Assembly (NCBI GenBank): GCA_019614645.1
Contig: JABWDB010000017.1
Coordinates: forward strand, 4,662,501 to 4,726,500
DNA length: 64,000 nt
Source of the DNA: Stratiolaelaps scimitus
Taxonomy: Eukaryota; Arthropoda; Arachnida; Mesostigmata; Laelapidae
Direction: 5' to 3'
Below the pieces are notes generated by a model that did not search any database, was not told the origin of the DNA, and saw only the letters and a list, made by a program, of their open reading frames with translations. The position numbers were made by a program, and so were the translations under genes. Below, piece by piece: positions 1-14,589 of this stretch (positions within the stretch are counted from its first letter, which is position 1; the number at the start of each line of letters is the position of its first letter).

Positions 1-487
1 AGACGTTTGATCGTATAACCGTCAAGTTCCTGGAAAAATTGTATCAAAATCGACTGAAACTGGATGGTGCTGGTGAGAATGTTCATTTTCACCGGTTCCT
101 AATTCCTAGTGCTGTCCTTATCTTTTCTTGTGTTCTCGGGCCGTTACGCCCCTCCCCCAGGCTTGGATATATCCAGTATTGTGTGAACTTTTCCACTCGA
201 CGATGAGGTGCAATTCAAACAGCAATCAGTGCGAACGACCCGAGAACGATAGCGGAATTACGTCTGTCTGCGATTTGCAGCCGAAAGATCTCGGCCAAGC
301 TAGACGGTGGGGCTGCGTCGGCCGGGAGTGCCGGCTCTGCCGTCGGATCGGTGCCCGACCTTGTCCAGTCATTACTCTTTGGCCACCTGCAAAAGCAGCA
401 GGCAATCAGCCGGAATCGACTTCGAAATTCGAGCAGCACCCGAGTTCTGTTACCGCCTCCGCCGCCGCCAGGGCGGATGCATTCGTT

Positions 488-556
488 CACAAACAGCAAT
501 AAATCCCCAGCTCAGCTGTTGCTCGGTTGGCCGTTGCCGCTCGTTCACCTCTTGGT
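488..556 (+). repeat. 69-bp dispersed repeat R3, copy 1
   Basis: Matches 5640-5708 at 67 of 69 bases in the same orientation. Similarity stops sharply at both ends. No tail, inverted repeat or Pol III box is visible. Confidence 0.8.
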
Positions 557-713
557 CGACGTGCAATGTGTAACAAACTGGAGACGGTTGATCACCGTTG
601 CTGAGGCTCTGCTGAGTGAATTCGAACATCGTTTCAACTCGTTTCTATCCGATTAATGATCAGCTCTCGCATTGTTAGAAGACGGTATTCTTAAAATGCC
701 CGTCGAAGTTGAC

Positions 714-892
714 GGCTCTTCTTTTTGAGAGGAGGAAATTTTCTTCAAACGCACGGACACCACCAGAAACATTCGAATCTCCATAGAGAGTGGGCCGATG
801 GAGTACAGGGGGGTTGACGTGGATGACAAAAGGCCTCGTCTGCCTGCTAAAACCATCCTCTCTGCCGAGAGTCTATCTCTTACCTAAAGTCG
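714..892 (-). mobile_element. Retroposon family R2, copy 1
   Basis: Reverse complement of the element at 63113-63297, similar over its length. It starts CGACTTTAGGTAAGAGA and ends AAAATTTCCTCCTCTC plus a short A-rich tail (AAAAAGAAGAG). No obvious Pol III boxes. Copies 1 and 2 share a partly conserved reading frame (MEI.M.LVV.VRL.KISSS), so R2 may be the 3' end of a longer LINE rather than a SINE. Confidence 0.75.
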
Positions 893-3063
893 ACATCCGG
901 TAGTGGCTATGGACTTGCGTGTCCACGTGTAGTATAACTATGCCCATGAGCTATAAATATATTTGAGAGCTGATGTGCAAGTTTTCCTGGAGCATACTAG
1001 TCGAGTCGTGTGTTCAGCGAAAGTTGAAAGTTCATTTTGTACTGCCAAGGCTAGCTATTACCTAACCCGACCCTCTGCCGATCGGAAAACATCCTCCTTC
1101 GCGGGGGTTGATGCAGCTGTTGTTGCTAGTCGAGCAGAATTACGTAGGGAGCATATAAACAGCATAATGCTTGTTGATCAGTACACAATGCAATGTGATT
1201 CTCCTTCACCGACGAATAACGAGAAATCGTAGTCGGTGGCGGTGCGACGAGCGCAGTGCGATGATACAACAGGAGATTTATACTAGAGCCTAAAAATGCT
1301 GACGCACCGCTGTCACTCGGACGGCGTATGTTAATAAGTCGTTCAGAGCTATTTCGTTCACCGCGAAAACGGCCGGTGACCTTCGAACAAAGCGCTATAG
1401 CCAGGTCAAACTTCGAGTTGGTCTTTGCTGACATGTAGCTCAGCGCTGGTTCAGTGTTTTACAGCAAACCAAAAAATAGAGGCTGAAGCGTCACTCAATG
1501 CTTAAAATCGTATCTGATAGATAAGTTGGCACGGGAATCGAAGGCAGCCAGTGAAACTTTTCGACGACAATGCGAAACCTCATCGTATGGCTGCAAGAAC
1601 GAAGTAAACTGAGGCTAACAATGTAATATTTTTTCCAGCTTTAAGCCTTTTTGTGAGCATGCTTGTTTCTATGCATCAGAAACTGATAACTAGTACGATA
1701 TACATTATGCAGATATTTGCAAACATCTGCTTCAGGAAGCTATCCACAACTGAGGTTAGCAACCTATGGTATCGCAAATGAAAAGTATACCGCCTTTTAT
1801 AAGCTCCCTGAGCGCTAGCTGCGATACGCAAATAATAATAATTAAGTGACATATTCAAAAACAACAAAGTTCCCTCTTTGGTCAAAAGTTCTTTTCAATG
1901 TAGGAAGTACCAACCAATAGGTCATTCAGGTTATTTTCTATCCGCTCCTCGGAAAAATGTATGTTACGAAACAGGCGTAGCAATTCGGCAGATGTGCATA
2001 TAGTCTTCGAGCTAGTTTTCGATTATCTCTTCGCGAGCGTTTTATCGGCCGTCTTTATTTAAGTCCACATTCACTGTGTTGTGTATCGTGAGGATGACAG
2101 AAGAAATATTACCCCGCTGGATTGATGAACCACTCAACTGAGCTGCAATCTAGTCTCCGTTTTCCCTGGTCAAGCGAGTATTGTCGAATCGATGAGCCGC
2201 AAGATACAAACGCCGCATGTTTTAGACTTGAGTTCGTTTCTAGGCAGATCTACCTCACTCATGGCCGAAACCGTTCCCATCACTACAGTAGCCAACACGT
2301 ACCCCGTCCTACCACCCGAGCGGCCTGATACGAGGGCTTGCGCCTGGACGTTGTCGTACTTGTATCAAGCAGCGAATAGAAATAGAAAAATATTCGAAAG
2401 TCCGATGATTTTTTTCCCTATTTGAAACTGATGAATACACGCACTATGCATCATTACACGATGGACCTGTACCCAGTTGACTTCCCATCGTTCGCACGGG
2501 CTCCGTTCTTCCGACATCGTCGCGTAGGGCCGAACAGAGAGAAGAAAGGGCAACCAGTTGATACGGCTCCTCCTGCTTCCGTTGGGAGATTTCCACCAAA
2601 CATTGGCCTTCCTCTGCGACGGCAGCATTCGCCGACTGTTGACGTTGGGCCAACCGATTTCGACTGCCGTGTGCGACAGGCGAGACGGGTCCCTTGTGCC
2701 GCTGTTGCGCTATGCGGCGAATAGGGGAATAGCGGGAGATTTTCGATGCAACAACTTCCTATAACGGGCGAACGTCATCCAGTGAGTCGGCTGCGGGTGG
2801 GGGGAGCGGGGCACAAGGTACGTGCATGCTCTACCAGTTAAGCCTCCATCCTGTGACGTACTCGTCCGTTCGCCGGGAATCATGGTGATTTTGTATTCAC
2901 TTCGAAAAAAAATGTCATTGACATCCCCACAGCATTATCGGAGAGGTCCACGGTCCAACTTCTACCGATCGATCCCCGCTACCGACCATTCGCATTATAG
3001 TATCCGTTCGCGGAGCATCCCGAGGTCGATAGACTATCGATCGGACCGAGGTCTACATATGTA

Positions 3064-3106
3064 GATATATATATATATGTATATGTGTATATATATGTAT
3101 ATGTAC
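3064..3106. repeat. (TA/TG)n microsatellite
   Basis: Alternating TA with TG interruptions. Confidence 0.9.
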
Positions 3107-5639
3107 ATGGAGAATTGTAGTATAAAGTGCAACCACAGTGGACGACGGCTATGCTCGCTCAGCAGAGTCGCACAGACACGTACGTTACACATGTTGAATT
3201 GACTTAACAGATTAGGGCACCTCATTGAGCGCTAGTGAATGTGCCATGTTCTCCATTGTAGAAACCCACGATCCCTCGTGCATACAGTTAAGTTTCATCA
3301 GGTGAGTGGTGTAGCACTCAAGACTACAGTAATTAGGCACGTAGTTTTGAAAGCGGATCTCTTCCAACAAAGCGCTGTACTAGAATGGCACCTAGCTGAC
3401 AACAACCACCTTTCTTTAGGTGCGGACCAACGTTTGCAAGTGTCGTTTTTTTGTCGAGTTCTCATAAAAAATTAAGACTACCATACGCCGTCTGAATCCG
3501 ATCATAGTTCACACATTCATATTTCTGCGGTTCTCTTTTTAGAGACAATGGATCAAGTGGTTCCCGGGACGCATCGCCGACGTCACCTTCGACGATTCGT
3601 ATATTCTACCACTTTAACTACAAAGTGGTTGTCACCCAATAAGGTGGCCAAAATCGCTACGAGATCACGCAGAATCAAAGCACTCCTGTCTGTCGAAGTG
3701 TGCCTGACACAGTTCAACTAACTTCTCAAAGGAATGCTCAAACCTTTCAAAGTTTCCACCGAAAATACTAGCGAAAATTCCGTGGCCAACACTATCTCAA
3801 GGTGTCGCTAACTACGGACTAATGGAGGGTGAATGATAACCACTCCAATCTGGAGCCTGTTGATGCAACGTGTTCCGCTATTACCGACATATCAACATTT
3901 CAAACTCCTGGCGGGCGAACTGTTGATAAATTCCGGAAGGAGATACCCTTGGAAGACATCTTGGAAAAATCACTCATCAGGCGGACTCAGGGACATCGTA
4001 ATGTCATGCCAGTGATTCTTTTCGTTGTTTTAGCAAAATAATCGCCAGCACACGCCGCTATTAAAAATGGCAAGAATAATTCTACACGTGTTGTGATGAT
4101 GATCAATGAATAAATCTGGGCTTGATACTAAAATAATCTACGTGAGGATTGAGATATCAAAAGATGCCAAATATCATATGTATATCCGGTATAGAAGATA
4201 CAAGTACCTCTTGTAATCCTCCTAATTACCCAGTAAATCCAATCTATAACGAAGTGTAGTCATTATTATTAACTACTCGAGTACCCGGTCACAAAGGACA
4301 CAAATTATACTCACTGCGCGAATGTACCAGCGTCCTGTACCTCGCGTGTTTGCTTGTTCCTTGGTTATACAATACATCGAGCTTGCTAAGATATCCCGAG
4401 TTTATCTCGTTGCGTCAGTAGAAGCACTTTCATACCGTTTAGATGTTGCCTATCCTTAGGCAGTTTTAGCTCTCGGGCACAAGTTGTTGTATCATCAAGC
4501 CCAGGGTGAATTTCCAGCGTGGCTTTATTCCGCCAGTTTGTGTAAGGGCTCTGCGTAATTGTACGAGGTTTGCAGTGCGGGTGCGTCTCGGCTACGTAGA
4601 GCCTTGCTAAGATCGGCAGAAGTGCGTTGTTCCGTCGTATGTATCGCCATACCGCTCATGATGGGAGTATTACGGAAGCCGTCCCCAGCAGATCGCCGCA
4701 TCCCATTCTTTTTCAGACCGCCACAACGTTAGTATAGTTCTTCATTGGCTTGGTGTCTCCCATTCATGGTTTCCTCAGAGCGCTGCGGCAAACATCTCTT
4801 GTGTAGATTTTTGATTTGAGGGAGGTCAATGAAACGGACACGCTTTGCGGGCGGGATCGGACTCTGGAGGTATTCGCTTTTTTAAACGGGTGTTTTGTCT
4901 CACATGTACATAAGACTGTTGGCATACTCTCATCTAGGGCTTGGCCTCTAATCTCGAACATGGTGCAGAGGAACATGTTTGTAAAAATGCTATAGGTCCT
5001 TGGATATGCATCGCTTAAGTCGCCTTTCGCTTAAATCAATTATTATAGTAATGGTACTGGTGGTGATACGAGAACTTTATTGTGTGTTTTAGTATACGCA
5101 ACAATCAGTGACGAACTTAGGTAGAGGATGTGAGGACAGGGGAACAGAGTGTCACCCTGTTTCGAGGGAGGTGACGGCATATTAATTTTCAATGAACCAT
5201 TTCCGTTAAGTGTACGCGATTTTTCCGATTCGATAAGGGTCCGAGACACCAAGACTGCTCTCATCGCCCTCGAAAATGCGGCATCCACTCGGATGATTCT
5301 GGTAAACTGTTGAACTCCATCGCCACAAGTGAGATGGGGTTACCGCCGAGACAATAAACGATAATGCTTAGCAATTCACAGGATCGCTGAAAACGATCCT
5401 CTGCAACTGAGTACCACACCAATTAATGGCTGTACAATGGCCAAACACGCACGTACACCCAAATGTGCTCTGATGGCCTCGTAGAAAGTTTCACACAATG
5501 CCGCATCTTCGCCCGCCACAATGCGGCACTTCATCCAAAAATCCATATGCGTCCTTCGTTTGCTCGCCGCCGACGAATAAATTTACATCACGAGGCGAGC
5601 GCAAGGTTAAGTTCGCGAAGATCCTCGATATTTGCCGAT

Positions 5640-5708
5640 CACAAACAGCAATAAATACCCAGCTCAGCTGTTGCTCGGTTGGCCATTGCCGCTCGTTCAC
5701 CTCTTGGT
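5640..5708 (+). repeat. 69-bp dispersed repeat R3, copy 2
   Basis: Second copy of the unit at 488-556, about 5.1 kb away. The two differ at two positions, so the duplication is recent or the sequence is constrained. On the minus strand both are open in the same frame (NERQ.PTEQQLSW), too short to call coding. Confidence 0.8.
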
Positions 5709-8317
5709 TAACCTGATGTTATTATACGTACAACAAATACACTGAACGCGCTTCATTGGGTCCCCACACGTTTATGAGCCTCTCTGTTTGTCTGTTACAA
5801 TCTGTATGATTGAACGTGTATTTATTGGTGGGAGATTTTTCTCTTCAAAAAGGTAATATTGCAGTTCGTAATGCATGAATATAGCTATTGTACACTAATT
5901 CTTATGGTGTTGCTTAGTGTTCATTCCACTAAAGGTGTCACAAGTGAGCGTTAAAAGCCTTATCATTATAAAAATTGCAGTTCCTTCAATACAGCAATAC
6001 ATTTACGGACAATAATAGTAGATCACACGTCAGTGTCAATTTATCTAACGACGGTTGTTGATCTAACAAACTGTCGTTTGATTCTTCGTAACATTGTTGC
6101 TGAATAAGTATACGACGAGGTCGTTCGAGGTCGCTCTAGGTCATATTTAGTCCACGCTCTATTCATATTTAACTCACTGAGGCAGTACGCACAACCCGTG
6201 GCCATTGCATACGCTCAAAGGGTCCTTTAACACGGACAGCTCATAGACCCCCCCCTGTGCAGACGAGGAGGCTTGTGGGGCCTTCCCTAACACAATCCTA
6301 CCTGAAGTATGTCCTTCTCTCAACCAAAGCGACCGGGATTCCGAGACGTGATTCGCCTTGTGGTCGTACTCTATTCAAGAAGAAATTTCGTAAAACGATC
6401 GCCGGCAACTTCGGCTCGTCAAACACTTCGCCCTTTAAAAAAACTAGCCACTTTGTTCTGTTATTTTTGCTCAACGTTTATCGTACGTAAAACGTAGAGG
6501 CAAGCGTGAAATATCTCCGTGCTCGATTGCTCGGCATTGCTTGCTTTAAGCAATATATATGTATTTTTTTTTAATAGAAACGTTTGCACCGTCATCTGAT
6601 TATTCTAAATTGCCAGCGGTGCATTTGAGAGTGCCTTGAAGCAATTCCTGCGTGTGCATTCTGGCGATGTCCGTAAGTCCCACGCATTCAAGAATTATCA
6701 CACTGCCGTGGGTGTTATTCTGTGTTTGCTTACAGTTAGTAAGAATTTTAGCCTCGGGGGCGATTGAGCATCCTGTCAGTGGATTCAACAGGGAGAGGAG
6801 TCGATGAATCGATTGTTAATGCCGCTGTGAATGTGATGAGTTTTAAGTCAAAAGCTGGCAAAAAATTTATTTAGCGAACGGTACCCCAGTGTAAGGTTAC
6901 GAGAATCGCCATTCTGACGAGGTTACACGAATTGGAAACACTTTGCAATGGGATTTTGAATTTAACCGTAATTTAGCATTTATACCGAATGTGCTATTGA
7001 AAGATACGCATAGTCGTTTGCCGCCTAGACCGCCTAAGAACCGCGTTATATTATGCAAACAGGCGCACATATCTGGTAATTGTTTGTGGCGGCTTGCTTC
7101 TACCGTTGTTGTAAAACTATAACTTTTAAATTATTAATTCGATCTCCACTCATAGCATACACACCAGTGCTCTTTTTACGTGGCTCAGACATAATACCCA
7201 TTTTCGATAAGATTTATCATAGTTCAATCATACCCTGCATCGGCACAGCCGTAGCTAGCCAGAGGTTATTTTACACGTGTGAAGGGACCTATTATTATTA
7301 GTATTATTATTATTTAACTCTACGTGGCATTCGTTAATTATTTCGAAAAAGCATTCAACCCAATCAGAGATCGATTTCGCGAAGAACGAACGTGTCGCCA
7401 CTACGAATTTCTTCGTGATATCGACTGCATCGACTAGACAGTTCCATCACCGAATTATTAAAACATATTAATGGAATGTATTATAGACACCGTATGTGGT
7501 GAATTCTGCGCCTACCTGTGTGCATATGTACAACCAATTAATTGTTTGATTTTCGAAATATTTGTGACACTCTTTTATCATGATTTTATTACGAGAACTC
7601 AAGGAGTTACCGTAATTGAAGTTCGGTCAATAAATCACCATTTGTTTCGTATGGTATTGTGTCGGTATGTCTTACACATATCCAGATTCTTTATCAGTGC
7701 AAGATGAGAATGCACCCTGTTTCATTGTGATACGTTCTTGTTGCTGTTGTTGTTGATGCTGCTGCTGTGTTTGTTTGTGTGTCCTAACGCACATGTTGTA
7801 TTATATCCGCCATTTTGTTGGCATTCATTAGGATCGTTGGCATTAGAAACGGCCTTGAGCGTCCACGTGCCCTTGTGGTTCTGGCAGCTCACAGACTTTT
7901 CGTGTGTTTCGTCTCGTCCCATCGATATGAGTCCCTACGCCTACGTCTGCCTGTACTAATTAGCAATCGCATGACAGGATGATGTCGGCCATATACATTC
8001 GTCGGCTAAGCGGCATTCGGCAGCATGCTCGGCCCTTTTTCCAGCAGCACCCACGATCTGTTTGTCCCTCACCTCGGCTTCTGCCTTTGCTAACCCACAA
8101 ACACCGCCTACGCCCAGTAGACAACAGCAACAGTCGAATGCTGGACGCGCCGAGTCGGTACATACATACATTGGCCTAAAAGTCGCAATGAATAGAATAG
8201 CATCGCCGCCACAAATTCCGCAGCACGGGTTGGGTCAGGCTGGGATTGAGTTGGCTGTAAGATGGGCGAAGGTGGGTGGCTATAGAATTGAAGAGAATTT
8301 AAATGAGTCCAAGCCGA

Positions 8318-8335
8318 CAGAGAGAGAGAGAGAGA
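8318..8335. repeat. (GA)n microsatellite
   Basis: Nine GA-type units. Confidence 0.85.
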
Positions 8336-10306
8336 CTGAACGGCTGCCGTTGTTGTCGTCGTCGCCGCCGGAGGCGCGTCTTGAAGAAAGGACGAAGCGG
8401 GGATACCTCGATGGGGCTTCCGATTCGCCATCCACTATTGCAGCTGTCACTCTATTTCGCCCCTCGTCGAGCGTATCGTGCAGATGAACTGGGCTAATAT
8501 CGCGCTACAGCGTAGGGGAACGAGTCCAGAAAGATGGTATGCCAATAGCATGTCGCCATCACACTTCATTCAATGAGACGAGTCAATTTTTGTCCTGCAC
8601 CGCGCTTTCTCGTACCGGATACCGACCTCGGTGTGTACACCGCAGCGTGTGTACAAACGTATCTTCTCTACGTATCCTGTTGTATGCTGCCGTTTTGACA
8701 ACGGCGTTATAGCGATAGCCTTCTCGTGGAGTCCCATTTCTCCCTGCATTCACAATCGTGACAAGCGGTAGGAGAGCTTCTCCACAATGCAGTAGTTCGG
8801 TGTCCAGATGCTTATTTCTGTGTAAGTATCATTAGACGAATCTAGGACCTCTCTCTCTCTCTCTACACCACCTTTTGACGAGCATACGGGTGCCTTAGGA
8901 GAGACACTGTAAATGCACAGTTAAGACAGAAAGACGATTTAGAAGAGCGTATTTCTCTGTCATCAGCAGGACAGCAGCCGGACTGGGAGGTCTCCGTGTA
9001 AAGAGAGAGAAACAAGTACACCTCAACGCACCTCATGTATGACAGAACGTCGCTTGTCAACACGAAGCCTAGTCCACATCATCGAAACGCACTATAATTG
9101 CATAGATCGTCACGTTACGATGTATGAAAATATCACCACGCTCGTCTTTCTGACGAATTCAGACGACTTAGAATACGAGTACTGCTCGTATATGAGGACC
9201 CGAGCAAGGACAATAACATCAGCCGCCCCTACAATACAAAAGCAAGTAGACAAGCCGGCAAAAGCCTACGCAAAAGGATGTCGCCTCCCCAGAGATTTCA
9301 ACTACATACCACTCGCACGTGGTGGTACAACTTGGAGCGTCGTTGTAGTAAACTGGCGGAGCGTCGTCCCGTAGGCATTTGCATGACGTTCATCGTATTG
9401 CTGCCACTAAATCAGTCCTAATTATTAACTTTCGTGCGTGGTGGCGCGCCGGTCCGATTGTTGTATGCTGCTGCTGCAGGCGGCGCCAGCGTTCGCGACG
9501 AGCCTCACCGGTACATATGGCACAGCATACCACAGCAATGCCACCGACGGTTGCTGTGTGTTAATGAGAATTGATGACTTAGGCGAGCCATTAATCAGCA
9601 ACGCGCAGGCTTCTCAGGCAAGCAAGCCGCTCTTCGAACGACCCTTACAGCGAACACTAACTACAACAGCGGGCGACTGCCTAACCATCTGCTGCGGTTC
9701 GCTGGTAACGTGTTTCGCTAAGGGTGATGCCATCCAGCAACGATTCGATTGTTCTTTTCGTCGGTGCCGATCTCAAAATGAATCTGGCGGTCGGTTGCGC
9801 TCGGAGAAAGATGTAAGCTCTGACTTCGCTGCGTTCATACCGATATTCGAATGGGTCTAACGGTTGTTACGCCTTCGCAATGCAGGTGGCCTTCTTTTGG
9901 AGACTGTAGAGGAGGTTCGTTCTATGGCCTTCGATGTCCATCTACATGAAACTCATTAGTCTACCCTAATATCACGTAAGTCGAATGTGTCAGCGAACTC
10001 CTGACGGCTCCTTGTCGATTTGCTGCTGACGCATGCTGGACCATGTGTCATTGGAGTTCACTCTCGGATCCGAGCTAGCAAGGTCACTGTAACAGCGCTG
10101 CTATGGATGATGGATGCTTCCGTCACTAGCAGAATATGCATAATATAATTATATATATATATCTATTCGACTGTTTGTGCAAATCTACTGAGATGTTTAT
10201 AATAGTAGTCTCGCCAAATGCCGCGGCGAGCGATACCGAACATTCAATTAACTGGAATGAACAACAATAGTTCAACGGGCATCGTGTGACCGGATGGTGA
10301 TACTAT

Positions 10307-10330
10307 GATGGTGATGATGATGATGATGAC
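10307..10330. repeat. (GAT)n microsatellite
   Basis: Trinucleotide run with one interruption; a short (TA)n lies at about 10149-10163. Confidence 0.9.
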
Positions 10331-11472
10331 ACTATGGTTAATTTTGTGTATACACCACCATAGAATCCGGTTGGTCTAAAAAGGGCGCCTGATGCTACCA
10401 TTTGGCTGCTTCGAATACAGTAGTATCTTGATATAATATATCAGTTGAACAAGAGCATGCATTTCTTATATCTACTATCCGTATGTTTACCGATCACACA
10501 CTGATCTAATCGAATACATATCTTCAATGTGTGAACTAACTCATCAATCGTTAGAGTATCCCGGGAGCCTCTTGCAAGAGAAACATAAATAAATATATCA
10601 CAAATCGCATTTAGTAACATAGCTAAAACTCAAAGTAACGGTTGTTTTATTAAGCTAAACTCTTGAGTGGTATAACAAAGAAAAGCCGGAAAAAAAGTCA
10701 TAATATCGTAGCGCTTCCATTCAATGTATACCACTCGGTTAAAGATTGTTATACTCCGGTGAGCGCGCGTCAAGGCTCTATCCAAATATTGCCTCAAGTT
10801 CTTCTCAAAGGATAACTCTCTGGCGGGCCGCCATTCACTGCGGTAGCCATAGGAACTAGACACTGCCACCACGCAATTGCGTTATAAAGCGGAGACGCCC
10901 GCCTGTGCTTCAAAACGATGGCAAACTCTTCCTCTGTGTGCTTGACGCGACATGGTAATCTTTCACAACAGTGCCTTTGCGAATGAGCAAGCAGTCGAAG
11001 CCGGCTCGACGCAAGGTGCGTATGCCATCCTATTTAAGCCTATCCCTTTCTCATTAGCGTTTACTACTTCCGCGACTGCGGCGTCAAAACTGCGTTGCAC
11101 TGATATGATTTTTTTTGCTAATTAGTTCTGCGTCGATCGAAAACGAAAGGACGAATAATGCCCTCGAGGGACTACGTGGATATTAAGCAATGGCCAGTTC
11201 GTTCACCTGGTGAATAAAATGACGATAGTGGCAAGGTGACGCCGAACATGGCTCTCGGTTTCTTGCAGACGCAACAATGCCGAGTTTGCAGCAGGCTTGC
11301 GACTCTGTTTGGCGTTTGCGACAAAGAAACGTTCAACGAACGACCAAATAATCGTACATAAATGTGCCACTAATTACTGCAATGGCAGCCAATGGCAGCG
11401 TGTAGTCACGACAAAAGTACGGTGCAAGCACTAGCTGAAGGCGTCCAAGCTTCAAACATCGGGTTGTGCAAC

Positions 11473-11495
11473 TGTGTGTGTGTGTGTGTGTGTGT
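11473..11495. repeat. (TG)n microsatellite
   Basis: About eleven uninterrupted TG units. Confidence 0.95.
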
Positions 11496-14098
11496 AGTGG
11501 TCCGTAGTTCCGAGGTCATGTTTTGAAAGAACTTCGTATTTACATAGACACGGGTTTCGAGCCTGTACATAGCCTAGAATTCTCGTACAACCGGTCGTAA
11601 AAATCTTCTCGAGCGCATCCTTATGTAGTGTGACGTATTGCGCATTATATTGGATAAACATGTATAATTAAATTCACAACGACGGCGTTCGAATTCAGAC
11701 AAGTACAATCAGCGTGACTTTGCAGAGGATTGGCTTCACTCCTGAAATAGCCTGTTCTTCAGCTCGTTGCGTATGTCAATATTTTGAGCAGAAGGCACTC
11801 ACACTGCTGGTTTCGTTTGGACATCTATACCACTATAAAAAATAATTACCTGTATTAATATTAATACCTTGACGCATTCGTTTCTATCACAACAGAGATT
11901 TTGGGTTCTGTCAGTAAAGATACAGACGCATCCGCTAGACATCCTTTTCATATTGCATGTTGAGTCTATTACTAAATACCGCCGTCGCTAAAGGGTAGCC
12001 CCAACCGCTGTTGTCGTTACCACTGCTGTGGGGTGTGACGCTGTGTCTATAATTGTCGTGAAGGGGCCGACGTGGGCGAGCACAATTCAGTTAGCGTGTT
12101 TGTAAAGACGTCGAAATTATTGTAATCCTACTTATATGCAAATAAAATTATTTCAAGTATGAAATTCGTATCTGCACTCGTTTGCTAGCTGAGAGATTTC
12201 TCGTACTTTCTCAGCCTCTTCGCATCGTTATCCTGTGAATTTTCCATTATATTTCCCTCTTAGCAAACAGCTGACTGCATCACAATAGCTCCGTTGTAGA
12301 ATGGCGATAATACCACTAATAACAATACCCATTTTACATGCATGTGCTGCTGCCTCCCTTCAGTTCAGCCCAGCAGTAACCCCCTTGCGCTCTCCGCAGG
12401 GGTGAGGCATTTCCCCTACAAGCATTTCACTACTACAAATAACGGCATTGTCGTTGCCTGGACTGTCATGGCGGTAGCGTTCGCTGCCACAAGATTGCAA
12501 ATACATTCGCTCTCAATTTCATTCTTCTATCAGCTTCGACAGCAGGCCTAGGCTGGAAGTCTCGCTGGTCGCCCCAATAGCGTTAGCCCTCCTCTCTGCC
12601 CCCCCCGAAGAACAACCCCTTCGTCTAAACCACGACGTCTTAGTATGCTCTCCGAAATCCTCGCGTTTTCAACAGCTCATGTTAATGCGTCCCCCCGAAC
12701 CTTCGCGACTCAGCACCCCTACACTACAACCGACCCCACGGGGGCATCTTCTTCCTAGGGCTTCGCTGGCAGAGTTTCCCACCGAGCTGGGACTAGAGCA
12801 GCGTAGCTTCCCAGTGCGCATCACGTGACTCTGATGCTATGGGCAGGCAGTCATCCGCAAACGAGGTCGCTCTTCGATGACGCTGGCGACAACCGCCGTC
12901 GCACAGCGCCGAGAAGAAAAAATGACTCGTAGCGTCTAAATACCGCTGGGCGAAAGATCGGGGAGTTGTATTTTCTTACCGATCTTCGACTATCCCACCC
13001 CTGTGCCAATTTCCACTTTGGTTCTCAGTTGCTCGCTTCCCTTCATGAGCTGCATTCGCGTCCTTGCTTGTTTAGCCTTGGATCCTTTGCGTCATCGGGC
13101 AGGGCTTTTGTAGTGACGGCGGTGACCTTTACCGTTCATTTCATTCTCGTCCCGCTCAATTTAATGAGTATATCCCGAAGAATAGAGAATTTACGCGCAT
13201 TCAATATGGCCTCGGGCCCTCTTCTCTCCAAGAACTGTTGCCTTTTCTTAAACTATCGTATTACAATTTTTCATTAGTTTTATAACTGATCAATTATATT
13301 TCAAATGTAGAATACCAATGCCTAACAAATACACAAAATAATGAAAATATAATCGCTGAAGCACTAACCATCCAGGGGGGACATCCTCAGCAGACAGATT
13401 TGAAGAACCTTCATTGAAACTCAGTGGTGCTCTTCACTCGATGTAATCGTACGCGCCTTGCAATGTCAGAGTTCCTTTTGCCCATTACTAAGGCGTCAAC
13501 CGTCCTCAATGTTCGCGTTCAGAACGCGTTCATGCTCTGTGGCAGCCTTTTCTCTTTGTTCGTGTTAGCTGCAATTGGATGATGTCATCTCCGTGTCTGG
13601 GGTATCCGTGCAACCAATCTGCCAATGACCGCTACGTATCACGTTTCATTATTAAAAGCATATTGACTATTTGTGTATGACGCCTGAATACAACTCAAAT
13701 ATACAGCTTATCGGAAGAATTGGGAATAAAATAGGAGGCTTTCGAAATGATCAAAATATAGGCCTATTATGCATACATTAGTTTTTGCTTTAAACTCAGA
13801 AAAAATAATGGTTAAAAAGTTGTCGATTAGTTTAAATGTTGGAGAAAAAAACATATTTTTTAGAAAGTACACCCATTAACAAGTGAACGAAGTACAGAAA
13901 CATAAACCCAGAAAAAGCTTTCTTCTCAGAAAATTCAGGGAAATCTTGAACGAAACCTGTGTTGGTTTTATCCCTACATAAAATCCTAGGCAGCTCAGGC
14001 GCCACTGATCTTCCGATCCCCGCTCGTCAGTCTGCAGCGAGAACCGAGGCTCACTTATATAAAAACAGTTCTCTTGTTTGCTGTCGTTAGGCAAAAGA

Positions 14099-14353
14099 TC
14101 ATCTTTGTGTTGTTGTGCCCTCATCTTTGCCGAGTGTCGCTTCAATATGGTGCTCCGTTATCCACTCTTGGCTTTGCCCAGCATCTTCTCTCACTTTGCG
14201 GTGAAGTGTAGCCAGAGTGTAGCCCTCAACCCCGTTTCCCTCGAGGACACTACGCCATGCGTTCTGCACGATGGCGGATGTAAACTCGTCATTTGGCCGG
14301 AAGTGCCTCCGGAAGTGTATGCGTCGTAAGCGGAGACAGGATGCCTTTAAAGC
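14099..14353 (-). pseudogene. Start-less open frame with protein-like composition
   Basis: 84 codons are open on the minus strand between stops, with no ATG at the start. The translation contains FTSAIVQNAWRSVLEG, GYTLATLHRKVRED and EWITEHHIEATLGKDEG. It has balanced charge and a helical pattern unlike the low-complexity frames elsewhere. It could be an exon or a piece of an old element. The CAAA/GTGAGA inside resembles a splice donor. I do not recognise the family. Confidence 0.3.
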
Positions 14354-14589
14354 TCACTAGCCTCACATAGGGAGGATGAGGCGGAGGAGGGGGAACGCGC
14401 GAGCGAGCTCGAGCATTCCATCTAAAAGCCGTGCGGGGAAAGACGGGCCGAGTCGGATACAGTGGCGTCCTTGCAGTCCATGACTTCATGCGCATGGAGT
14501 TGGTACGCCGACAACCCACACGAGACGCGAGAGTTCGATCCGGCGAGAGTTCGTCTGCCCACATACCATCCTGCTCCCCACAAACATCT

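Larger units (their letters stand above)
893..14098. other. Intergenic; no convincing gene
   Basis: Apart from the second R3 copy and microsatellites, this stretch has only short frames with no leader, domain or splice pattern I can support. A small hairpin (ACCACTTT and AAAGTGGT) lies near 3608-3631. The block at about 12540-12930 is C-rich and GC-rich with no identifiable product. Confidence 0.6.

Noticed and set aside
215..499. Minus-strand frame starting with a glycine run and NRTRV
   Set aside because: It comes from a CCG-type repeat and overlaps the R3 repeat; no domain or leader supports it.
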